Part shown: positions 29,101-37,717 of the stretch, piece after piece
Layout: each line of letters begins with the position of its first letter
How positions within the stretch are numbered: position 1 is the stretch's first letter
Origin: Deltaproteobacteria bacterium HGW-Deltaproteobacteria-19
GTDB taxonomy: Bacteria > Desulfobacterota > Syntrophia > Syntrophales > PHBD01
DNA length: 64,000 nucleotides
Direction: 5' to 3'
Assembly (NCBI GenBank): GCA_002841865.1
Contig: PHBD01000004.1
Location: 1-64,000 of the forward strand
Position numbers and translations under genes: made by a program
Notes under the pieces: generated by a model
The model's database searches: none
What the model was told of the DNA's origin: nothing
What the model saw: the letters and a program-made list of their open reading frames with translations, nothing else

Positions 29101-30376
29101 TAAAAAACGGCAGTCTTTCGTCGACTCCCGGGGCCGCTCCCGAAACCTCACGGACGAATCGGTCCGCGTCGTCTTCCCTTCCATGGGGCGCTTTCTCTCC
29201 GAGGCGGGGGCGGCGGTTTTCCGCGGCCTCGGCATCCGGGCCGAGGCCAAACCCCCGGCCGATACGGAGATCCTCCAGCTCGGACGGGGGGAAACGACCT
29301 GCAAGGAGTGTCTGCCCCTCCTCCTGACGACGGGGACCCTCCTCAAGACCGTCCGGGAACGTCCCTCGCCGGAAGAGCTCCTGGTCTATTTCATGCCCAC
29401 AGCCGGCGGCCCGTGCCGGTTCGGCCGCTACGCCCCCTTCATGAACGGTCTCATCCGTGAGCAGGGCTGGGAGAACGTCGCCATCCTCTCGCTGACATCG
29501 GAGGACAGCTACACGGGGCTCAGGGACAGCGGCGCCTTCCAGCGCCTCTGGCTCGGCGCCGTAACCGCCGACATTCTGCAGGACGTCCACTCGGTTCTCC
29601 TGGCGGGGGCCGATGACAGAGAACTCGCGCTTGCCCTTTTCGAGGGCGAATGGCAGCGGATCCTGATCGCTTTGGAACGGGCGAAAGACGAGACGGGGAT
29701 CAGGGAGGCACTGGTCGGAACGGCGGAACGGCTGAGCAGAATTCCCTTGAAACGCCCCCTCCCGGACATCCCTGTCATCTTCCTGACGGGAGAGATTTTC
29801 GTCCGCCACGACGACCTGTCGCGCCAGTTTCTCGTGGAGCGGCTGGCGGAGGAGGGGTACGCCGCGAAGGTGGCCAGCGGGATCGAGTGGGTGTACTATA
29901 CGGACTGGTGCCTGCGGCAGGGGATCGGCAAAGAACGGCCGGGCCTGCGGAACCGGCTTTCCCAGGCCGTCCGCGGGGCCGTTATGAGGAGGGCGGAACG
30001 ATCACTCAAGGAGGCCGTGGCACGCTCCGGTCTCTATGCCTTCCACGAGGAAGACGTCGGCGCCGCCATCGAGTGCGCCCGTCCCTACCTGGATCCCCGA
30101 CTGACGGGTGAGGCGGTTCTCACCATCGGCGGCTGCCTGCACGAGGTCCCCTCGCGGGCCTGCGGGGCCATCGCCATCGGCCCCTTCGGCTGCATGCCGA
30201 ACCGCATCGCCGAGGCCATCCTGTCCCGCCGGATGCATCCGCTCCCGTTCCTGGCCATCGAGAGCGACGGGACTCCCTTCCCGCAGCTCATCGCCGCGAG
30301 GCTGGAGGCCTTCCTCCTGCAGGCCCGGAGGGTCCACCAGGAGCGGCTCCACGGACGGCAAGAACCAGACCCTTGA
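26120..30376 (+). CDS. BadF/BadG/BcrA/BcrD-type acyl-CoA dehydratase activase fused to a DUF2229/dehydratase-like C-terminal region (~1,418 aa)
   Basis: Second ATPase domain GLDVGSTTTKAVIIQVADSRIL...FEIGGQDAKYTHL...AGTGSFLEEAA; Fe-S Cys GRCSVFCKSDCTHAANKG; start MKSLGICIGAS at 26120. Confidence 0.93.
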   Translation: MKSLGICIGASTLSAVELLQSDGGNLREGLVVTAAHAGNPREAVRTILDRYQTGEDCRVAVTGRKFRGLLNLSSISEPEAVEQAFHASVQGNGSFDAVVSAGGETFMVYRIGPDGRICGVNTGNKCASGTGEFFLQQIRRLGLSLPEALPLARSGDPYRVSGRCSVFCKSDCTHAANKGIPKGRITAGLCQMMAGKILELLRQTARENILLVGGVSRNEVLLEILRREIRNVHVPPQAAWFEAWGAALWALENDATPLPEPGSLFRPEHRSFHYLSPLAESASRVSFRDNGMESAPAGGKAILGLDVGSTTTKAVIIQVADSRILASVYLRTGGDPVAACRACYAELARQMDGQGIPIRITGLGVTGSGRQIAALHAGTGGIINEIIAHATAARYFDPEVDTLFEIGGQDAKYTHLVNGVPMDYAMNDACSAGTGSFLEEAALETLGVAMEDIGPQAMEGHRPPNFNDQCAAFISSDIKNALHEGIGRKDILAGLVYSIAMNYNVRVKGNRPVGRRVFMQGGVCYNRAVPMAMAALAGRDIVVPPEPGLMGAFGVALEVVDRQRRGLLEPEEYVLEDLRDRDFSHEASFVCQGGSREKCDRKCEISRVRIGDKVFPFGGACNRWYNLRLHRDTEDTPNLAALYESRIHPASGPAAEKTAETRTVGINRSFHVHACAPLFRTFFRRLGFDPILPEKAEPDGMEARGAAFCYPAELAHGFFLDLLNREPDFLFLPHVRDLPALAGASRSITCPVTQAEPYVLATAFGDHPVFRRLQAEKRVLSPLLDFSGGWGSAEEAFIRLGSNLGADARKSRSAFREALEEQRRTTEGLLAEGRKFLEELEGRPDRFAVVLLGRTYNTCVPEAHLSIPKKLATRGIPVIPCGMLPPGEFPPDPDMYWAAGQTILQAARRTREHPQLFGCYIMNFSCGPDSFLLGDARRIMGRKPFLVLELDSHTADAGLETRIEAFLDIIANFRNAGEETPRPPVAAPQQACWDKKRQSFVDSRGRSRNLTDESVRVVFPSMGRFLSEAGAAVFRGLGIRAEAKPPADTEILQLGRGETTCKECLPLLLTTGTLLKTVRERPSPEELLVYFMPTAGGPCRFGRYAPFMNGLIREQGWENVAILSLTSEDSYTGLRDSGAFQRLWLGAVTADILQDVHSVLLAGADDRELALALFEGEWQRILIALERAKDETGIREALVGTAERLSRIPLKRPLPDIPVIFLTGEIFVRHDDLSRQFLVERLAEEGYAAKVASGIEWVYYTDWCLRQGIGKERPGLRNRLSQAVRGAVMRRAERSLKEAVARSGLYAFHEEDVGAAIECARPYLDPRLTGEAVLTIGGCLHEVPSRACGAIAIGPFGCMPNRIAEAILSRRMHPLPFLAIESDGTPFPQLIAARLEAFLLQARRVHQERLHGRQEPDP

Positions 30377-31535
30377 GGTAACGGCCTTCCAGGTGGCCCA
30401 GAGACACGGGATGATCCGGCCCAGCCCCGACCCGGTACAGCACGGAGGCGGACCGGCCGGCGTCCTGCAGCGCCCCCTGAACGATCCGCTCAAAAAGCAC
30501 TTCATCCACGGCATTGGAACAGGAAAACGTCGCCAGGATACCCCCTTCCCGCAGCCGGAGCAGGGCCTGCAGATTGGCGTCCTTGTATCCCCGGGCGGCC
30601 CGGGCGACATCCCGTCTCGTCTTGGCGAAGGCCGGCGGGTCGAGGATGACGAGATCGTAGGTTTCCTCCGTCTCCCGGAGATACCGGAAGACGTCGGCCC
30701 GTACGACGGGATGGTCCTCCGTTGAAATGCCGTTGGCGGCCAGATTTTCCCGGGCGAGACCGCAGGCATCTTCGGAGACGTCCACGGAGACGACCCGTTT
30801 CGCCCCACCCCGGCCGCAGGCGACGGAGAATCCCCCGGTAAAGGAAAATCCGTTGAAGACCATCGCCCCGGCGCACAGCCCCCCCAGGAGTGCCCGGTTC
30901 TCCCGCTGATCCAGGAAGAATCCCGTCTTCTGTCCCTTCACGACGTCCACCCGGTAGCGCAGGCCTCGTTCGCGGATTTCAACCGGCCCCGGCGGGACGT
31001 CCCCGAAAAGAGTCCCGCTCCGGTCCGGGAGTCCCTCCAGGCGGCGGGCCCTGCCCTCGGAGCGTTCCAGGATACAGTCCGGCGTCACCTCCTCCACGAG
31101 GGCCGCCGCGATCTCTTCCCGCCGCCGGTCCATGCCGGCGGTGGCGAAGGAGACCACCAGGATCCGGTCGTACCGGTCCACGATCAGCCCCGGCATGCCG
31201 TCCCCCTCCGCGTGGATCAGCCGGTACGCCGTCGTCTCCGGCGGCACGACGAGGCGTCTCAGGTCCATGGCCCGCCGGATGCTCCTCCGCCAGAAGGCGC
31301 CGTCCACGGGTTCGTCGGTGCGGCCCGTGAGCAGGCGGAAAATGATGTCCGTTTCCGGTTGGTAGAACCCCAGGCCGAGAGGACGGCCGTCCCCGGAGAC
31401 GGCCAGGACGACGTCGCCGGCCCTGGCGGGCGGGCGCACCGACGCCACGGCCCCGGAGAAAACCCAGGGATGCCCCTGGCGCAGGGACCGGTCACGGCCG
31501 GCCTTGAGAATCAGTTGGGGAACGACGTCGCTCAC
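30288..31535 (-). CDS. Class I SAM-dependent rRNA cytosine methyltransferase (RlmI-like, PUA domain)
   Basis: LKAGRDRSLRQGHPWVFSGAVASV; GQKTGFFLDQRENRALLGGL; YDLVILDPPAFAKTRRDVARAARGYKDANLQAL. Confidence 0.92.
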   Translation of the reverse strand: MSDVVPQLILKAGRDRSLRQGHPWVFSGAVASVRPPARAGDVVLAVSGDGRPLGLGFYQPETDIIFRLLTGRTDEPVDGAFWRRSIRRAMDLRRLVVPPETTAYRLIHAEGDGMPGLIVDRYDRILVVSFATAGMDRRREEIAAALVEEVTPDCILERSEGRARRLEGLPDRSGTLFGDVPPGPVEIRERGLRYRVDVVKGQKTGFFLDQRENRALLGGLCAGAMVFNGFSFTGGFSVACGRGGAKRVVSVDVSEDACGLARENLAANGISTEDHPVVRADVFRYLRETEETYDLVILDPPAFAKTRRDVARAARGYKDANLQALLRLREGGILATFSCSNAVDEVLFERIVQGALQDAGRSASVLYRVGAGPDHPVSLGHLEGRYLKGLVLAVRGAAPGGPSGPAGGRPPASRR

Positions 31536-31696
31536 GGTGGGGATTCACCTCCGATGGAATCGCCGGGCCCGGGGAGAGAGTGGAATTGATTCATCCGCTT
31601 CTTTAACCTGTTGCCGCAACGCCGGGACCGGATGCATTTGGCCCTGGCAATGTACCGGCGGGCAGGCTAAATTGCAAGAAAACCGCGAGGCGATCC

Positions 31697-32845
31697 TTGA
31701 ACCTGTTCCGCGATCCCCTGTATCCCGACCTGTACCCGTCAACGTTTCGCCGCCGGCTGCACCGCTTCGCCGTCGAATGCGACCTGGACGGCCGGACGGT
31801 GACGGCCCATCTGCCCAACCCGGGCCGCCTGTGGGAGCTTCTCCTGCCGGGCCGGACCGTCCTGCTGGCGCCCGCGGACAAGCCCGGGCGCGCCCTGGCC
31901 TGGACGGCCGTCGCCGTTGTGCGCGACGGGGCCACGGTCCTTCTCCACACAACCTTGGCGAACCGTGTAGTGGAGTTCCTGATTGGAGCCGGCCGGATTC
32001 CCGGCCTGGAGGATGCGTCCGTGGCGCGCCGGGAGGCCACCGTCGGGGACAGCCGCCTGGACTTCATCCTCCGGCGGGGAGAGGAGGAGATCCTCCTGGA
32101 GGTGAAATCCTGCACGCTTTTCGGAAACGACCTGGCGATGTTCCCCGACGCCGTCACCGAGCGGGGGCGCCGCCATCTCCTGAACCTGGCCGCGCATGCC
32201 CGGCCGGGGCGGCGATGCGGCGTCGTCTGGCTCGTCCAGTGGCCCCGGGCGCGGAGGTTCCTGCCGGACTACCACACGGACCCGGCCTTCGCCGAGACCT
32301 TCCTGGAGATGAAAGACAGGCTCTTCTATCTCCCCGTCGCCGTGTCCTGGACGGAGGATCTGCGCCTCGAGGACAACGTCCGCGTCCTCCCCGTTCCGTG
32401 GGACCTGCTCCGCCGGGAATCCCGGGACCGTGGCGCGTATCTGATCCTGTGCCGCCTCGACGCGGTGCGGTCCGTCGAGGTCGGATCCCTGGGGCGCATC
32501 GATTTCCCGGCGGGGACCTGGTGCTACGTCGGGTCCGCCCGGAAAGACCTGTCGCGCCGGATCGCACGGCACCTGCGGCTGCGGAAGACCCTGCACTGGC
32601 ACATCGACTACCTCCGCGCCACGGCGGACGCCTGCACCGCCCTCCCGATCCGGACGGCGGACGACCTGGAGCACGAACTCGCCCGGGCCCTGGCGAAAAT
32701 CGCCGAGTTCTCCATCCCGCGCTTCGGATCCTCCGACTGCACCTGTGCCGGCCATCTCTTCGGCTGGCGGGGCGATCCGCGGCGCGATCCGTCCTTCATC
32801 GCCCTGCTCCAGCACTTCCGCATGGACCGCCTCCCGCCGGATTGA
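31697..32845 (+). CDS. sfsA: SfsA fused to a DUF123 (GIY-YIG-related) domain
   Basis: SfsA: RFAVECDLDGRTVTAHLPNPGRLWELLLPG...LLEVKSCTL...FPDAVTERGRRHLLNL; DUF123: GAYLILCRLDAVRSVEVGSLGRIDFPAGTWCYVGSARKDLSRRIARHLRLRKTLHWHIDYLRA. Confidence 0.93.
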   Translation: MNLFRDPLYPDLYPSTFRRRLHRFAVECDLDGRTVTAHLPNPGRLWELLLPGRTVLLAPADKPGRALAWTAVAVVRDGATVLLHTTLANRVVEFLIGAGRIPGLEDASVARREATVGDSRLDFILRRGEEEILLEVKSCTLFGNDLAMFPDAVTERGRRHLLNLAAHARPGRRCGVVWLVQWPRARRFLPDYHTDPAFAETFLEMKDRLFYLPVAVSWTEDLRLEDNVRVLPVPWDLLRRESRDRGAYLILCRLDAVRSVEVGSLGRIDFPAGTWCYVGSARKDLSRRIARHLRLRKTLHWHIDYLRATADACTALPIRTADDLEHELARALAKIAEFSIPRFGSSDCTCAGHLFGWRGDPRRDPSFIALLQHFRMDRLPPD

Positions 32846-32951
32846 TCTTGTCAAGAGAAGCTGTCTCTGCTATGCATCCCGGGGTCGTGATAACCATCCG
32901 TATTCATATGACAAGTCGAACGCCGACCCATTATCTGCAAGGAGAATTCCC

Positions 32952-34022
32952 ATGTATATCGTCATCATGGCCGGCGGCCGGGGAACCCGCTTCTGGCCCC
33001 GGAGCCGGGACCGGAAGCCAAAGCATCTCCTGGACATTCTGAGCGAGCGGACGATCATCCAGGAAACCGTCGACCGCCTGCTCCCCCTCGTGCCGCCGGA
33101 ACGCATCCTCATCGTCACCGGCCGGACTCACGCGGCGGAGCTGGCCCGCCAGCTCCCGGACATCCCGGCGGAGAACATCCTCATCGAGCCGATGGGGCGG
33201 AATACCGCTCCCTGCATCGGCCTGGCGGCCCACTTTGTCCGCCGGCTGGATCCGGGCGCCGTCATGGCGGTCCTCCCGGCAGATCACCTGATCACCGATG
33301 GCGGGCGGTTCCTCGATGTCCTCCGGGCAGCTGCCGAGGCGGCAGCGCCGGGGCATCACCTGGTAACCATCGGCATCAACCCCACGGCCCCGGAGACGGG
33401 ATACGGCTACCTGGAGCTGGGTGAAGAAGAGGGGACCGCCCGGGGTGAGAAGGTCTGGCAGGTCCGGTCCGTCCGGGAAAAGCCGGACCGGGAAACGGCG
33501 CAAGCCTTCCTGGCGGAGGGCTGCTATGTCTGGAACAGCGGCATGTTCGTCTGGACCGCCGCAGCCATCATTGATGCCATCGGGCAGTGGCTGCCGGATC
33601 TGGCCGGTGGGCTGGCCAGGATCGATACGGCCCTCGGAACGGACCGCGAGAACGCCGTACTGGAGGATGTCTATCCGGGGTTGCCGTCCATCTCCGTCGA
33701 CTACGGCGTCATGGAAAAAGCCGACAACGTTCTCGTCCTCCGGGGGGATTTCGGCTGGTCCGACGTGGGAAGCTGGGACGCCCTCTGGGAGGTTTCACCG
33801 AAAGACCCGTCGGGAAACGTCCTGAAGGGATCCGTGGCCGTCACCGGCACAAGGAACTCCCTCGTCGTGGCCCGGGACCGGCTGGTCGCCCTGGCGGGAG
33901 TCGAGGACCTGATCGTCGTGGACACGGAGGATGCGCTTCTTGTCTGCCGGCGCGGAGACTCCCAGCGGGTCAAGGAATTGGTGGACCTTCTGGAGAAGGA
34001 AGGACTCACACAGTATCTCTGA
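32952..34022 (+). CDS. Mannose-1-phosphate guanylyltransferase
   Basis: MYIVIMAGGRGTRFWPRSRDRKPKHLLDI...ENILIEPMGRNTAPCIGLAA...VLPADHLI...WNSGMFVW...GDFGWSDVGSWDAL. Confidence 0.95.
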   Translation: MYIVIMAGGRGTRFWPRSRDRKPKHLLDILSERTIIQETVDRLLPLVPPERILIVTGRTHAAELARQLPDIPAENILIEPMGRNTAPCIGLAAHFVRRLDPGAVMAVLPADHLITDGGRFLDVLRAAAEAAAPGHHLVTIGINPTAPETGYGYLELGEEEGTARGEKVWQVRSVREKPDRETAQAFLAEGCYVWNSGMFVWTAAAIIDAIGQWLPDLAGGLARIDTALGTDRENAVLEDVYPGLPSISVDYGVMEKADNVLVLRGDFGWSDVGSWDALWEVSPKDPSGNVLKGSVAVTGTRNSLVVARDRLVALAGVEDLIVVDTEDALLVCRRGDSQRVKELVDLLEKEGLTQYL

Positions 34023-34280
34023 CCGGCATTGTACAGACAGCAATCGGGAGACTTTCCATCGGGTTCTTGAAAACACCCGCCGGCCGTGTTCTCCGAGTCC
34101 CGAGCCACGGTCATGCCAAAGACCGAGACTGCAACATTTTTGAGCTGCACGGCAGGGATTCCTGCCTTATGACGGTCAGTTCCACTGTCCCATTCTTACA
34201 GAAAAAAATGTGGATAATTTATTCTGATTATATTAAGCACTTTCACTTAATAAGCGCCTTGATACAGGGGATATATTCAT

Positions 34281-35615
34281 ATGAGGTTTGAAATCTGCAA
34301 GGGTGGAAGCGGACTTACCTACGAAATCCGCAACATCGTCAACATCGCGAAGAAACTGGAAGGATACGGAGTCGAGATCTGCTGGGAAAACATCGGTGAC
34401 CCGGTACAGAAAGGGGAGCACATCCCCGACTGGATGAAGGAGTGCATCATCGAGATCATCCGGGACGACCGGTCCTTCGCCTACTCTCCCACGAAGGGCA
34501 TGGACGAGACCCGCCAGTTCCTGGTGGATCGAGTCAACACGCGGGGTGGCACCCAGATCACACCGGAGGACATCATCTTCTTCAACGGCCTGGGTGACGC
34601 CATCGCCCGTTCGTACAGCGCGATCCGCCTCGACGCCCGGGTCATCGTCCCCGAGCCGACCTATTCGACCCACTTCCTGGCGGAGGTGCTACACGCATCG
34701 TTCCCGCCCAACACTTACCGGATGAATCCCTACAGCAACTGGTATCCGGACATCCGGGAACTGGAGCAGAAGGTCAAGAGCCACAATGCCGTCGTGGGCA
34801 TCCTGGTCATCAACCCGGACAACCCGACAGGCTTTGTCTACCCCGCGGACACCCTGCGGCAGATCGTGCGGATCGCCAAGGAATACGATCTGTTCCTGAT
34901 CTTCGACGAGACCTACATCAACATCGTATACAACAACAAGAAGACGGCCCATCTCTCCGACGTGATCGAAGACGTCCCGGGGCTCAGCATGAAGGGGATC
35001 TCCAAGGAGTTTCCCTGGCCGGGATCCCGCTGCGGCTGGATGGAGGTATACAACGCCGACAAGGACGAGAAGTTCGCCAGCTACATCAATACGATCCTGC
35101 ACCAGAAGATGTCCGAGGTATGCTCCACCACGCTGCCCCAAATGGCCATCCCGAAAATCATGAGCCATCCGGAATACCAGAATTACCTGTCCGAACGGAG
35201 AAACCTCTACGAGCGCCTGTCCAACATAGCATACAAGATCCTCAAGGACGTGCCCTACCTGATGGTGAACCGCACCAACGGCGCCTTCTACATGACCGCC
35301 GTGTTTAACGAGGCCGTTCTCAACGCCCGGCAGTTCCTGCCGATCGAGCATGAAGAGGTGCGGGACTACATCGAGAAGCTGACCGGCCCGAACATCGAGT
35401 TCGACAAGCGCTTCGTCTACTATCTCCTCGCCTCCACGGGAATCTGCGTGGTTCCCCTGACGTCGTTCTTCACCAACATGCCGGGTTTCCGCATGACGCT
35501 CCTGGAGAAGGACGAGGAAAAGTTTACGCGGAACATCCACATCATCGCCGAGAAGATCGTGGAGTACATCGAGTCCTCCAATAAGCAATCCGTCAACGCC
35601 GTGGTGGGACTGTAG
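34281..35615 (+). CDS. PLP-dependent aminotransferase class I/II
   Basis: SYSAIRLDARVIVPEPTYSTHFLAEV...GILVINPDNPTGFVYPADTLRQIVRIAKEYDLFLIFDETYINIVY...MKGISKEFPWPGSRCGWMEVY. Confidence 0.93.
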   Translation: MRFEICKGGSGLTYEIRNIVNIAKKLEGYGVEICWENIGDPVQKGEHIPDWMKECIIEIIRDDRSFAYSPTKGMDETRQFLVDRVNTRGGTQITPEDIIFFNGLGDAIARSYSAIRLDARVIVPEPTYSTHFLAEVLHASFPPNTYRMNPYSNWYPDIRELEQKVKSHNAVVGILVINPDNPTGFVYPADTLRQIVRIAKEYDLFLIFDETYINIVYNNKKTAHLSDVIEDVPGLSMKGISKEFPWPGSRCGWMEVYNADKDEKFASYINTILHQKMSEVCSTTLPQMAIPKIMSHPEYQNYLSERRNLYERLSNIAYKILKDVPYLMVNRTNGAFYMTAVFNEAVLNARQFLPIEHEEVRDYIEKLTGPNIEFDKRFVYYLLASTGICVVPLTSFFTNMPGFRMTLLEKDEEKFTRNIHIIAEKIVEYIESSNKQSVNAVVGL

Positions 35616-35640
35616 CCGTTCCCGGAATTGAATGCAGAGG

Positions 35641-35674
35641 GGCGGGCCGGAGTATCCGGTCCGCCTTATTTTTT
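35641..35674 (+). terminator. Intrinsic terminator after the aminotransferase
   Basis: GGCGGGCCGG-agtat-CCGGTCCGCC-ttatttttt. Confidence 0.8.
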
Positions 35675-35676
35675 GG

Positions 35677-35800
35677 CAGGCTGTTCAAAAATGCCCGGAT
35701 GCAAGGCGCCCGATGTCCCGGGCCGCGAGGCGTACTCGGCAGTACGTTGAGCGGAGCGGGATAAGGGCAACGCCGCAGATGGGCGTTTTTCAAGAGCCTG
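35677..35800. repeat. 124-bp MITE/REP-like element with ~25-bp imperfect terminal inverted repeats
   Basis: CAGGCTgTTcAAAAAtGCCCggaTG ... inverse of CAGGCTcTTgAAAAAcGCCCatcTG; internal GCAAGGCGC..GCGAGGCGTAC..GTACG..GGGCAACGC core shared with 9126-9385. Confidence 0.85.
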
Positions 35801-35806
35801 TAGACA

Positions 35807-36583
35807 TTATTTTACCAGGCGGCGATACATCAGCCTGAGGGCCAGCGGGTAGGCAACAGCCGCAAAAACCAGGAAATACAGAAGACCCCACAGGGCGGAC
35901 AGGTCAGCGAACCCGATGCAGAGGGCCCGGGTGACGTTCACCAGGTGGGTCAGGGGCATGACCAGGGCCGCATAGCGGGCCCACTCAGGAAGGGCCTCCA
36001 GGGGGAAGAAGGTGCCGCCGAAGAGGTACATGGGTGTGATGAACAGGAAAAACGGGAGATTGAACAGTTCGATGTGGGGCGTGACGGCCGTGAAGATCAT
36101 GCCGACCGAGCCGAAGGCGATCCCCCCCAGGAAGGCCAGGGGAAGCAGGAGGATCGCTTCGGGCCAGCGCAGGAGCCCGAAGAGGCTGATCACGAGCAGC
36201 ATGATGGCCGTGGCGATGACGGCTTTCGTGGCACCCCAGACGATCTCGCCGGTGATGATCTCCGAGACGGTCAGCGGCGTGGCCATCATGGCGTCGAAGG
36301 TCTTCTGGTAGTACATCCGGACGAAGGAGCCGTAGGTGTTTTCGAAGAAGGCGTTGTTCATCACCGTCATGGCGACCAGGGCCGGCGCGAGGAAGAGGGT
36401 GTAGGAAACGGTCACCCCTCCATAGGGGACGTCCCCGACAAGGCGGCTGAAGCCCACGCCGAAGGCCAGGAGATAGAGAAACGGCTCCAGCATCGGTGTC
36501 AGGAAACTGACCATCCAGTTCTGCCGGTAGACGGCGAGATTGCGCCTCCACACCCTCCAGAACCGCCCCGATATGGCGCTCAT
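35807..36583 (-). CDS. ABC-2 type transporter permease
   Basis: Multiple TM; RRNLAVYRQNWMVSFLTPMLEPFLYLLAFGVGFS...PMYLFGGTFFPLEALPEWARYAALVMPLTHLVNVTRAL. Confidence 0.93.
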   Translation of the reverse strand: MSAISGRFWRVWRRNLAVYRQNWMVSFLTPMLEPFLYLLAFGVGFSRLVGDVPYGGVTVSYTLFLAPALVAMTVMNNAFFENTYGSFVRMYYQKTFDAMMATPLTVSEIITGEIVWGATKAVIATAIMLLVISLFGLLRWPEAILLLPLAFLGGIAFGSVGMIFTAVTPHIELFNLPFFLFITPMYLFGGTFFPLEALPEWARYAALVMPLTHLVNVTRALCIGFADLSALWGLLYFLVFAAVAYPLALRLMYRRLVK

Positions 36584-37497
36584 TCCCGTAGCCCCCGTCC
36601 CGTCAGTTTCAGGAAAACATCCTCCAGGGTCGCCATCCGGAGCAGGCAGCCGTCCCCGGGGCACCGGCCGGCGACCTCCCGGAACAGGCCCTCGCTGTCG
36701 CTGTCGTTTCCGAAGATGATCAGCCGGTGGCCCAGATCGTCGAACTGTAATCCCCGCTCCCGGACCCACGCGCGGAGATCCTCCCTCGGCTCGGCCACCT
36801 CGATGACATGCCGCCCGGCAAAGCGCTCCACCAGTTCCCGGGGGCTTCCCTCCACCAGCAGTTTCCCGCGGTCCATGATGATGAGCCGGTCGCAGAGCCG
36901 CGCCGCCTCGTCCATGTAGTGGGTCGTCAGCAGGATCGACAGGCCCCGGGAGCGGAGTTCCTCCAGGCGCTCCCAGACCTGGTGCCGCGACTGCGGATCG
37001 AGGCCCGTCGTCGGCTCGTCCAGGATCAGGAGGTCCGGGTTGTTGATCAGCGCCCGCGCGATCACCAGGCGGCGCATCATGCCGCCGGAAAGCTCCATGG
37101 CCCGTGTCTCCCGGCGGTTTTCCAGGGACATGAAGGCCAGGAGATCCAGGGCCCGCTTGCCGGCCTCCCGCCGGGGGATATTAAAAAATCCGGCGAAGAC
37201 CTCCAGGTTCTGGATCACCGTCAGGTCCGGATCCAGGTTGTTCTCCTGCTGGCAGACGCCGATCCGGCTCTTGACGGCCCGGTAGCGGCGGCGGATGTCC
37301 ATGCCGAAGACTTTCATGTCCCCCGCCGTCATGGGCGAGAAGCCGTAGATCATGCGGATCGTCGAGGTCTTGCCGGCGCCGTTGGGCCCCAGGATCCCGA
37401 AACACTCACCGCTCTGTACCGTGAACGACAGGCTGTCCACGGCCACGAGATCGCCGAAGGTCTTCCGCAGGTTGGTTGCCTCGATGACCGGTTCCAT
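36580..37497 (-). CDS. ABC transporter ATP-binding protein (drug/lipo-oligosaccharide exporter type)
   Basis: FGILGPNGAGKTSTIRM; LSGGMMRRLVIARALINNPDLLILDEPTTGLDPQSRHQVW. Confidence 0.95.
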   Translation of the reverse strand: MEPVIEATNLRKTFGDLVAVDSLSFTVQSGECFGILGPNGAGKTSTIRMIYGFSPMTAGDMKVFGMDIRRRYRAVKSRIGVCQQENNLDPDLTVIQNLEVFAGFFNIPRREAGKRALDLLAFMSLENRRETRAMELSGGMMRRLVIARALINNPDLLILDEPTTGLDPQSRHQVWERLEELRSRGLSILLTTHYMDEAARLCDRLIIMDRGKLLVEGSPRELVERFAGRHVIEVAEPREDLRAWVRERGLQFDDLGHRLIIFGNDSDSEGLFREVAGRCPGDGCLLRMATLEDVFLKLTGRGLRE

Positions 37498-37717
37498 GCC
37501 GCTCTGCTTCTCCGATCCGCTGAATTTCAGGATTCCCGCCCCACCGTTTGCCAACCGCCCCCGGGATGATTATCTTTGAAAGCACAACCGCTGATACCAT
37601 ACCCTGGGCGGAAAAGGGAACTCTCGGACGATTTTTATTGCATAGGGCTTTCCGCCGGGATATGGGGAAAAGCATGAACTCAAAGGACACCAAGGTGTCG
37701 GAAAGGGCTGAAGAAAA

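Noticed and set aside
27542-29809. 755 aa minus-strand ORF opposite the activase gene
   Set aside because: Shadow ORF in GC-rich coding DNA; the plus strand encodes a clear multi-domain protein
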